This document shows, in pieces, positions 1-5,416 of a DNA stretch of 6,213 bases. The DNA is from Flavonifractor sp963557075 (GTDB lineage: Bacteria; Bacillota; Clostridia; Oscillospirales; Oscillospiraceae): positions 1 through 6,213 of the forward strand of contig CAUWDA010000088.1 in assembly GCA_963557075.1 (NCBI GenBank), in the 5' to 3' direction. Position 1 is the first letter of the stretch. Every line of letters starts with the position of its first letter. A program made the position numbers and the translations under genes. The notes below the pieces were generated by a model, which saw only the letters and a program-made list of their open reading frames with translations, did no database searches and was not told the DNA's origin.

Positions 1-20
1 ACTGCAAGATCATGAATTGA

Positions 21-26
21 GAGGAG
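21..26 (+). promoter_or_regulatory. Ribosome binding site of first recombinase gene
   Basis: GAGGAG lies 8 nt before the ATG at 35 and decides the start. A TTG at 17 in the same frame would lie upstream of this site and has no ribosome binding site of its own. A TGA at 18-20 in another frame could be the end of an upstream gene, which would place this recombinase inside an operon that begins outside the window. Confidence 0.75.
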
Positions 27-34
27 TTGAGACG

Positions 35-1588
35 ATGGCAGCGAATGTGACCTATATCCCGCCCAAGGCGGCAAAAGTAGAGGCCCTGCGGGTAGCTGCG
101 TACTGCCGCGTCAGCTCCGACTCCAGTGACCAGCTCCACTCCTATGCCACCCAGATCAAGGCGTACACGGAGCAGATCGGCGCCCATGCGGATTGGGAGC
201 TGGTAGATGTGTATGCGGATGAGGGCCTGACCGGGACCCGGATGGACAAGCGGGAGGACTTCCAGCGCCTGCTGGCCGACTGCCGCAAGGGAAAGGTCGA
301 CCGGGTGCTGTGCAAATCCATCTCCCGCTTCGCCCGAAACACCAGAGACTGTCTTGTAGCTCTGCGGGAATTATCCGCCCTGGGCGTGACCGCCTACTTT
401 GAAAAAGAAAATATCGACACCGGGACGCTCACCAGCGAATTGATGGTGAGCGTCTCCGGCGCTCTGGCCCAACAGGAATCCATCTCCATCTCCCAAAACC
501 AGCGTATGAGCTATCGCAGAAGAATGGAGAAGGGAGAATTTATAACCTGCTATGCCCCATATGGATATGACTTAAAGGGACAGGAACTGGTTATTAATGA
601 AGAACAGGCAGCGGTTGTTAGATATATCTTCCAACAATATCTCAATGGGTGCAGTGTTGAAAGGCTGGCTCATGATTTGACCCAAATGAATGTCCCAACA
701 GGGTTTGGGCAATCAAAGTGGTGGGATTATCCTATTCGATATATCTTGAAGAATGAAAAATATGTTGGAGATACGTTGTGTCAGAAGTTTTATACAACAG
801 AATATCTCCCATTTATTAATAAAATGAATCATGGTGAACGGGAACAATATTACATTGAGAATACACATCCGCCCATTGTGTCAAGAGAAGTGTTCCAAAA
901 GGCACAGGCCTTGCTGGAAAAGAAATCGGCAAAAAATGTTACACATATAGCTCATATATTGTCTCTTAAGATTTGCTGTGGAAGGTGTGGAACTTCATAT
1001 ATCAGGCGAGTTTCGCTGAATGGATTTGCTACCTGGGTATGTCGAAAGCACGATCGAAAAGCCGTAGATTGCTCGAACGGGAGAATACCAGAGACGGAGA
1101 TCTACGCTGCCTTCGTCCGAATGTACAACAAGCTCAAGGAAAATGCCGACATTATCCTGGCTCCCGCTTTGAAGCAATTGGACGATCTGGAGACTGCCCT
1201 GCAGCGGGAGAACCCTGCTATGTTGGAGATCAACCGAGCTATCGCCCAGGTTGCCGAGCAGAGCCATAACATCAGCAAACTGCAAACCGCAGGGTTGCTG
1301 GATGCAGATGCCTGTGCTGCCAAGCTGAGTTCCATCCAGATAAAGCTCACCCAGCTTCGGAGAGAACGCCGCCGCCTGCTGGAGCATGACGATATTGAGG
1401 ACGCCATCAGCAGGCTGCATCAGACGGCGGACACCATAAAATCCGGGCCGGAACAGCTGGATACCTTTGATGAAAGTTTGTTCGAAGAATTGGTGGAACG
1501 GATCATTGCAGAGTCGCAGACCTGCATCCGATTCCGACTCTGGGGTGGCGTGGAGCTGACGGAGAAAGTTAGGAGGGCAAAACGATGA
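35..1588 (+). CDS. Large serine recombinase (site-specific integrase/excisionase), first of three
   Basis: This 517-aa protein should cut and rejoin DNA at attachment sites through a phosphoserine link. The N-terminal resolvase domain (about residues 18-155) shows YCRVSS with the likely nucleophile S27 and partner R25, and SRFARN with R98 and R101. The recombinase DNA-binding domain follows (about 173-285). A zinc ribbon has C315, C318, C336 and C346. The C-terminal part (about 360-470) is rich in charged and Leu residues and probably forms the coiled coil typical of this family. The ATG at 35 is preferred over TTG at 17 because of GAGGAG at 21-26. The stop overlaps the next start in ATGA. 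Roughly 530-1060 is much more AT-rich (about 39% GC over 541-1020 by hand count) than the flanks (about 63% over 181-360, 56% over 1141-1320), which suggests a mosaic gene. The family call is secure; the target site cannot be seen. Confidence 0.95.
   Translation: MAANVTYIPPKAAKVEALRVAAYCRVSSDSSDQLHSYATQIKAYTEQIGAHADWELVDVYADEGLTGTRMDKREDFQRLLADCRKGKVDRVLCKSISRFARNTRDCLVALRELSALGVTAYFEKENIDTGTLTSELMVSVSGALAQQESISISQNQRMSYRRRMEKGEFITCYAPYGYDLKGQELVINEEQAAVVRYIFQQYLNGCSVERLAHDLTQMNVPTGFGQSKWWDYPIRYILKNEKYVGDTLCQKFYTTEYLPFINKMNHGEREQYYIENTHPPIVSREVFQKAQALLEKKSAKNVTHIAHILSLKICCGRCGTSYIRRVSLNGFATWVCRKHDRKAVDCSNGRIPETEIYAAFVRMYNKLKENADIILAPALKQLDDLETALQRENPAMLEINRAIAQVAEQSHNISKLQTAGLLDADACAAKLSSIQIKLTQLRRERRRLLEHDDIEDAISRLHQTADTIKSGPEQLDTFDESLFEELVERIIAESQTCIRFRLWGGVELTEKVRRAKR
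1571..1577 (+). promoter_or_regulatory. Strong ribosome binding site of middle recombinase gene
   Basis: AGGAGGG sits 7 nt before the ATG at 1585, inside the last codons of the first recombinase. Together with the ATGA stop-start overlap it argues that the short middle ORF is truly translated, and translated together with the first gene, rather than being a decayed fragment. Confidence 0.8.
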
Positions 1589-2436
1589 GCAAGCGGAAAC
1601 TGCTTTACGGATACCAAATCCAAAATGGGGAGCTGACGGTGGTAAAAGCAGAGGCTTCTGTGGTGGCTCGTGTAGCTTCCCTTTATCTGGAGGGCCTGTC
1701 CTATCAGAAACTGGCCGACCTGCTGAATCAGGAACACATTCCGTTCAGCAAAGAGGTACCAGTATGGGATAAGCACAAAGTAAAGCGTCTCTTGGAGAAC
1801 CCCCGCTACACAGGGCAGAACGGCTACCCAGGTATTCTGGACACGGAGACATTTCAATGCGTCCAAAGCCGCATCCAGGAGAAAACAGCGAAACAGACCC
1901 CAAAAGCGGAACGCCAGATCCTCAAGCTGGCAGATCGCCTACACTGTGCCTCCTGCGGCTCCACGCTGTACCGAATGGGTGGCAAGAACCACAGGAAAGA
2001 CACGTTGTACTTGAAGTGTGCTCACTGCGGTATCACCATCACCATACAGGACGAGATCCTGTTGGAAGAAGTCATACACCAAATGGAAGAATGGGATAGG
2101 CCGGAGCAGACTTCCTATCAGCCTTCTGGAGAGGTCATTCGCCTGACCAATGCGATCAACCGGGGACTGGAGCACCCTGACGATCCCCAGGAAGTCATCT
2201 CCCTGATCTTACAAGGGGTTGCAGCGAGGTATGCCTGCTGCCCTGACACACAGGAACATACAAACCGCCCGCTGGATGTGTGCTGGGACCACATCCGGCT
2301 GGCGGTTTCTCATATCAACATATCGGAAGAAAATACGGTGAAAGTCACCTTCCAACAGGAACACCGGGAAAGGATAGAACATGGAACAGACAGCACAGAG
2401 GCAGGTACGGATCATACCGGCAACGAAAAATGTTAA
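1585..2436 (+). CDS. Recombinase-domain protein lacking the catalytic resolvase domain, middle gene of three
   Basis: This 283-aa protein begins at the DNA-binding recombinase domain (about residues 5-100): LYGYQ near the N-terminus lines up with PYGYD of the first recombinase and LLGYR of the third, and LYLEGLSYQKLADLLN matches their YLNGCS/YLDGCS helices. A zinc ribbon follows with C121, C124, C145 and C148. The long C-terminal coiled-coil region of its neighbours is greatly shortened. No YxRVS or SRxxRN motif is present, so it cannot do the serine chemistry alone. The start has a strong ribosome binding site and a 4-bp overlap with the upstream gene; the reading frame is intact. The last 56 bp overlap the third gene in another frame. 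It may be an accessory DNA-binding subunit that helps the two catalytic recombinases or sets direction; that role is inferred. A truncated relic is the alternative, but coupling and an intact frame speak against it. Confidence 0.88.
   Translation: MSKRKLLYGYQIQNGELTVVKAEASVVARVASLYLEGLSYQKLADLLNQEHIPFSKEVPVWDKHKVKRLLENPRYTGQNGYPGILDTETFQCVQSRIQEKTAKQTPKAERQILKLADRLHCASCGSTLYRMGGKNHRKDTLYLKCAHCGITITIQDEILLEEVIHQMEEWDRPEQTSYQPSGEVIRLTNAINRGLEHPDDPQEVISLILQGVAARYACCPDTQEHTNRPLDVCWDHIRLAVSHINISEENTVKVTFQQEHRERIEHGTDSTEAGTDHTGNEKC
2366..2374 (+). promoter_or_regulatory. Ribosome binding site of third recombinase gene
   Basis: GGGAAAGGA lies 6 nt before the ATG at 2381, within the coding sequence of the middle gene. 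It supports the ATG at 2381 and hence the 56-bp out-of-frame overlap between the two genes. Confidence 0.6.
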
Positions 2437-4009
2437 CGCTCCGCTGAAGGGGGCACAGAAGCACCAGAGGGTGGCAGCCTACTGCCGGGTATCCACTGAC
2501 AGCGAGGAGCAGATCACCAGCTACGAGGCACAGAAAGCCTACTACACCCAGAAAATCGAAGAGAATCCAGACTGGGAGCTGGCCGGCATCCTTGCTGACA
2601 AAGGACTCTCGGGGACCAGCATGAAAAAGCGGGAAAACTTCAATAAGATGATAGCCGCCTGTAAAAAAGGAAAGATCGACACCATCCTTACCAAGTCCCT
2701 ATCCCGCTTCGCACGAAATACAGTAGACTGCCTGGAGACGGTGCGGATGCTGAAAGCCAACGGCATTGGGGTCATCTTTGAAAAAGAGAACATCAACACC
2801 CTCACCGAGTCCAGCGAATTCCTCATCACCCTGTTCAGCGGTTTCGCCCAGGCAGAGAGTGAGTCCCTCAGTAAAAATATCATCTGGGGCAAAGAGGAGA
2901 GTAAAAAGGCAGGTAAGGTGCCCTTCCAGTATAAGAAACTGCTGGGTTACCGGAAGGGGCCAGATGGAAAGCCGGAGATCGACCCGCAGGAAGCAGAGAC
3001 GGTGCGGCGCATCTATCGGAGGTACCTGGATGGATGCAGCTTGTCCCAGATCCAGCAGGAGTTGGAGGCAGATCGGGTCCCCACTGCCCAGGCCATCCAG
3101 CGATGGTCGTATCAGGTGATCCGCAACATCCTCACCAATGAGCGGTACATCGGGGATGCCATGCTGGGTAAGACCTTCACCACCGACTGCATCAGTAAGC
3201 GGGTGAAAAAGAACAACGGAGAACGGGGACAGAGCTATGTAAGAAATAATCACCCTGCCATCATCCCCAGAGAAATGTTTTACCGGGTACAGGAGGAGAT
3301 GGCCCGCCGTTCCAGTAAGCGGAAAGTGATGCAAAAAACCGGTAAAACGGAGTTGGGCAAATACTCCGCCAAGTATGCACTTTCTGAACTGCTGGTGTGC
3401 GGGGAGTGCGGAACGCCCTATAAGCGGGTGACCTGGGCCAGAAACGGGAAAAAGCGGATCGTTTGGCGGTGCATCTCCCGGCTGGAATTTGGAACGAAAT
3501 ACTGCCATAACTCCCCCACGCTGGACGAAGAAAAACTGCATCAGGCCATCCAGGAGGCCATCAACGAGTTTGTCCAGGCTGGAACGGAAGTGAAGGAGGA
3601 TATGCTGACATTCACTGCAATGGCCTGGGGAGGCAATACCGTTGGTGGAGTCAGTCTCATCGATCTGCGTCAGAAACTGAAGGACATCACCGACCAACAA
3701 GCACTGCTGCTGGATCAGGTGCTGGAACACATGGATGATGAGATCCTCAATGCCCAGCTCAAGGCAATGATGGACGAAAAACAGGCCCTCCAGGAGCGGA
3801 TTGCAGATGCGGAACAGAGTGAGACCCACAATGCAGCCCAGGAATCCCGGATGGCGGAACTGCGGGAGTGGATGGCGAAACTGGAGGTCAACCAACAGTA
3901 CAGCGATGAACAAGTACGCATGGCGGTGGAACGGATCACAGTGGTGGACGCTGAGACCATCCGAATCCGCTTTCGGTATCCAGGGGCGGAACTGGAGAAA
4001 AAACTGTGA
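2381..4009 (+). CDS. Large serine recombinase (site-specific integrase/excisionase), third of three
   Basis: This 542-aa enzyme has the full family layout. The resolvase domain (about residues 29-170) has YCRVST with probable nucleophile S38 and partner R36, and SRFARN with R109 and R112. The recombinase DNA-binding domain spans about 184-290. A zinc ribbon has C340, C343, C364 and C375. A long helical stretch (about 425-510, with LRQKLKDI and MAELREWMAKLE) probably forms a coiled coil, and the end (ERITVVDAETIRIRFRY) resembles the C-terminus of the first recombinase (LVERIIAESQTCIRFRLW), so the two are paralogues. It starts inside the middle gene with a 56-bp overlap and ends 27 bp before the phosphoesterase gene. 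It probably works with the first enzyme as a pair on the two ends of a mobile element, in the way CcrA and CcrB do on staphylococcal cassettes; that analogy is inference. Confidence 0.95.
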   Translation: MEQTAQRQVRIIPATKNVNAPLKGAQKHQRVAAYCRVSTDSEEQITSYEAQKAYYTQKIEENPDWELAGILADKGLSGTSMKKRENFNKMIAACKKGKIDTILTKSLSRFARNTVDCLETVRMLKANGIGVIFEKENINTLTESSEFLITLFSGFAQAESESLSKNIIWGKEESKKAGKVPFQYKKLLGYRKGPDGKPEIDPQEAETVRRIYRRYLDGCSLSQIQQELEADRVPTAQAIQRWSYQVIRNILTNERYIGDAMLGKTFTTDCISKRVKKNNGERGQSYVRNNHPAIIPREMFYRVQEEMARRSSKRKVMQKTGKTELGKYSAKYALSELLVCGECGTPYKRVTWARNGKKRIVWRCISRLEFGTKYCHNSPTLDEEKLHQAIQEAINEFVQAGTEVKEDMLTFTAMAWGGNTVGGVSLIDLRQKLKDITDQQALLLDQVLEHMDDEILNAQLKAMMDEKQALQERIADAEQSETHNAAQESRMAELREWMAKLEVNQQYSDEQVRMAVERITVVDAETIRIRFRYPGAELEKKL

Positions 4010-4015
4010 TATAAT
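4007..4015 (+). promoter_or_regulatory. Possible extended -10 promoter element before the phosphoesterase gene
   Basis: TGATATAAT matches the extended -10 form TGnTATAAT perfectly and begins at the stop codon of the third recombinase. No good -35 box is seen 16-18 bp upstream. Transcription would start near 4022, leaving almost no leader before the ribosome binding site at 4021-4027, so the match may be chance in an AT-rich gap. Confidence 0.25.
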
Positions 4016-4036
4016 TAGAAAAAGGAGACAAATAGA

Positions 4037-4786
4037 ATGGAACTTTACATCACAGGAGATACCCACGGAGACTTTAGCCGTTTTCGGCCTGAGAGCTTTT
4101 ATGAGCAAGAGAGACTAACCAAAGAAGATGTCATCCTGATTGCCGGGGACTTCGGCGGCGTGTGGTACGGCGACAGCCGAGATGACGCAGGCTTGAACTT
4201 CCTGGATTCCCGGCCATTCACCACGGCCTTCGTGTCCGGCAACCATGAAAACTATGACGCCTTGGCTGCCTACCCCCAGGCGGAGTGGCACGGCGGCAGG
4301 GTGCGAACGATCCGACCCTCAGTGCTGATGCTGGAGCGTGGGCAGGTGTTCGATCTGGGCGGGAGGATGTTCTTTGCGATGGGCGGCGCCAGCAGCCACG
4401 ATATCCAGGACGGCATCCTGGAGCCGGACGCGCCGGACTTCCTGCGGCGGTTCCAGCAGCTCAACGCCCAGGGCGCAGCTTTCCGGGTCAACCACCGCTC
4501 CTGGTGGCGGGAGGAGCTACCCAACGAAGTGGAGTACGCCCAGGCCAGGGCCAGCCTGGACCAGACCGGGTGGACGGTGGACTACATCCTCACCCACTGC
4601 GGTCCCACCAGCATCCAGAACGACCTCCTGGGGCCGCTGTCCAAGCCAGATGCCCTCACAGACTTTCTGGAGGAGATCGGCCAGCGGTGCCGGTTCAAGT
4701 ATCACTTCTTTGGCCATTATCATGGAAACAGGATCATCCGAAAAAAATACGTGTTACTGTACGAGCAGATCATACGGCTGAAATGA
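4037..4786 (+). CDS. Metallophosphoesterase (calcineurin-like phosphatase/nuclease superfamily)
   Basis: This 249-aa cytoplasmic protein carries the ordered metal-binding motifs of the metallophosphoesterase fold: GDTHGD (D8, H10), GDFGG (D38), GNHEN (N69, H70), THCGP (H187) and GHYHGN (H227, H229). All metal ligands expected for a two-metal centre are present, so it is probably active as a phosphomonoesterase or phosphodiesterase; the substrate cannot be read from sequence. No signal peptide or membrane segment is seen. AAAGGAG at 4021-4027 sits 9 nt before the ATG, only 27 bp after the third recombinase, and a strong terminator follows the stop, so it is likely the last gene of the recombinase operon. 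GC rises from about 42% (4021-4140) to about 65% and higher from 4141 on, which hints at a different origin for most of the gene. Roles in nucleotide turnover, RNA or DNA end processing, or protein dephosphorylation are all possible. Confidence 0.92.
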   Translation: MELYITGDTHGDFSRFRPESFYEQERLTKEDVILIAGDFGGVWYGDSRDDAGLNFLDSRPFTTAFVSGNHENYDALAAYPQAEWHGGRVRTIRPSVLMLERGQVFDLGGRMFFAMGGASSHDIQDGILEPDAPDFLRRFQQLNAQGAAFRVNHRSWWREELPNEVEYAQARASLDQTGWTVDYILTHCGPTSIQNDLLGPLSKPDALTDFLEEIGQRCRFKYHFFGHYHGNRIIRKKYVLLYEQIIRLK

Positions 4787-4838
4787 AAGCATCGGGGATG
4801 GACGTGCTGAGAACGGACGTCTATCCCCGATGTTTTTA
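4787..4838 (+). terminator. Rho-independent terminator of the recombinase-phosphoesterase operon
   Basis: The arms 4790-4805 and 4817-4832 (CATCGGGGATGGACGT and ACGTCTATCCCCGATG) pair over 16 positions with one G-U wobble and an 11-nt loop, and a T-run follows at 4833-4837. The stem starts one base past the drawn start of the feature's A-rich base and directly after the phosphoesterase stop codon. Confidence 0.9.
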
Positions 4839-4860
4839 TTACCACAAAAGAACCGTATTA

Positions 4861-4893
4861 TCTGACCCCCGATTGACACAACGGGGGTTCAGA
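4861..4893. other. Isolated GC-rich stem-loop in the intergenic region
   Basis: TCTGACCCCCG (4861-4871) pairs with CGGGGGTTCAGA (4882-4893) with one bulged base and a 10-nt loop. Neither side has a clear T-run, so it is not a typical terminator. It could be a second weak terminator, a protein-binding inverted repeat or an element-end structure; the sequence does not decide. Confidence 0.6.
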
Positions 4894-4971
4894 TTGCTTC
4901 ATTCAAAATACAAAAAACGCAAGAGAGAAAAATGGAAGCCTGGAAACCGTTGCGGCACAAGGCTTTTGGGG

Positions 4972-4997
4972 TGCATCTTTTTTATCAACACATGACA
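4972..4997. repeat. 26-nt direct repeat, copy 1
   Basis: The copy reads TGCATCTTTTT, then TA, then TCAACACATGACA. It matches the stretch at 5160-5185 in 24 of 26 positions; the two differences are adjacent (TA against CG). A hairpin starts at its 3' edge, as it does beside copy 2. The spacing between copies is 188 bp. Confidence 0.85.
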
Positions 4998-5038
4998 TAA
5001 AAATAACCACACCGTCAGGTGTGGTTATTTTTATGGAT
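4996..5038. terminator. Perfect 18-bp bidirectional terminator hairpin
   Basis: Bases 4996-5013 and 5018-5035 are perfect reverse complements around a 4-nt loop (GTCA). The core is AACCACACC/GGTGTGGTT, flanked by an A-run on the left arm and a T-run on the right arm, so it can end transcription from either side. It overlaps the last two bases of the first direct repeat. Confidence 0.85.
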
Positions 5039-5059
5039 ACCTGAGATTTTCAAATGCTC

Positions 5060-5158
5060 GGGGTAAATAAATTACCCCTGCGCCAAGGGTTTGGCCTTTG
5101 TCCAAAACGCTTGTACGGCGCAAAAGCGCCGCCCCACTCTGTGGGGTCCCGTTCCGGG
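5060..5158. other. Run of five small hairpins, possible structured or dispersed intergenic repeat
   Basis: Five inverted repeats stand almost side by side: GGGGTAA/TTACCCC (5060-5078), GCCAA/TTGGC (5082-5095), CGGCGC/GCGCCG (5116-5131), CCCCAC/GTGGGG (5132-5146) and CCCG/CGGG (5148-5158). The last three follow each other with at most one base between them. No credible ORF covers the stretch. It may be a structured RNA, a decayed terminator cluster, or a dispersed repeat unit that ends with the second direct repeat; no known RNA family is recognised. Confidence 0.5.
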
Positions 5159-5159
5159 C

Positions 5160-5185
5160 TGCATCTTTTTCGTCAACACATGACA
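5160..5185. repeat. 26-nt direct repeat, copy 2
   Basis: The copy reads TGCATCTTTTT, then CG, then TCAACACATGACA, matching copy 1 at 4972-4997 in 24 of 26 positions. A GC-rich hairpin starts 2 bp after it, so the order repeat then hairpin is the same at both sites. Confidence 0.85.
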
Positions 5186-5187
5186 AA

Positions 5188-5221
5188 GGCAGGCTTGCAT
5201 TTGCAAGCCTGCCTCTTTTTT
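5188..5221. terminator. GC-rich hairpin terminator between the convergent sides
   Basis: GGCAGGCTTGCA (5188-5199) is the exact reverse complement of TGCAAGCCTGCC (5202-5213), and a T-run lies at 5216-5221 on the plus strand. On the minus strand it follows directly after the TAA stop of the small ORF, with a weaker T-run (TTTGT), so it may serve both directions. Confidence 0.75.
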
Positions 5222-5318
5222 ATGCCGTCACATAGACAACGGGCTGTTCATTTAGGTCATGCTCCTCACACTCCGCTGCCATTGTCCTGAAATCATCAAG
5301 GGAGACATGAAACTCCAT
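5220..5318 (-). pseudogene. Short ORF, probable 3' remnant of a gene or a very small gene (32 codons)
   Basis: The minus strand encodes an acidic 32-aa peptide beginning MEFHVSLDDF and ending PVVYVTA, stopping with TAA at 5220-5222 right at a hairpin terminator, as a true gene end would. The composition (many D, E, V, few rare residues) looks protein-like, unlike the Arg-rich translation of the same frame upstream. There is no convincing ribosome binding site before the ATG at 5316-5318, and the terminator of the SLH gene lies just upstream, so no promoter room is evident. The simplest reading is the tail of a longer gene whose front was lost by rearrangement. A genuine small protein using this ATG or the TTG at 5322-5324 cannot be excluded. 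No family is recognised. Confidence 0.4.
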
Positions 5319-5343
5319 TTCCAATGTGCAATCCCGACGCCCA

Positions 5344-5390
5344 CAAGAAAAGGGAGAGGGGAACGGCTGTGCCGTTCCCCTCTCCCCTTC
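5344..5390 (-). terminator. Rho-independent terminator of the SLH-protein gene
   Basis: Arms 5349-5367 and 5371-5389 (GGGAGAGGGGAACGGC against GCCGTTCCCCTCTCCCC in the core) pair over 19 positions with one mismatch and a 3-nt loop. On the minus strand the stem runs into TTTTCTTGT. It lies 27 bp past the TAA stop of the SLH protein. Confidence 0.85.
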
Positions 5391-5416
5391 TTTGGGAGTC
5401 GCTGTTTCGTTGGGGG

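Noticed and set aside
17..34. TTG start for the first recombinase, six codons upstream
   Set aside because: The ATG at 35 has GAGGAG at the right spacing, whereas the TTG would lie before that site and lacks its own.
2699..4108. A 469-codon open frame on the minus strand opposite the third recombinase
   Set aside because: It is antisense to a gene with clear catalytic and zinc-binding motifs, has no recognisable domain, and has a composition typical of a shadow frame.
4873..4878. TTGACA, a perfect -35 box
   Set aside because: It lies in the loop of the 4861-4893 stem-loop, and no acceptable -10 box is found 16-19 bp downstream, so a promoter call is not supported.
4285..4995. A 236-codon plus-strand frame overlapping the phosphoesterase and running through its terminator
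   Set aside because: The translation is rich in Arg, Gly and Pro as expected for an off-frame reading of GC-rich coding DNA, and it crosses two hairpins; no ribosome binding site supports it.
4972..5185. Attachment site (attL or attR) of the recombinases
   Set aside because: The direct repeat is suggestive, but both copies lie on the same side of the recombinase genes, and the other element end and an empty site are not in view. It is kept as a hypothesis only.
5054..5290. A 78-codon plus-strand frame over the hairpin cluster
   Set aside because: It reads through five inverted repeats and a terminator, has no ribosome binding site and no protein-like pattern.
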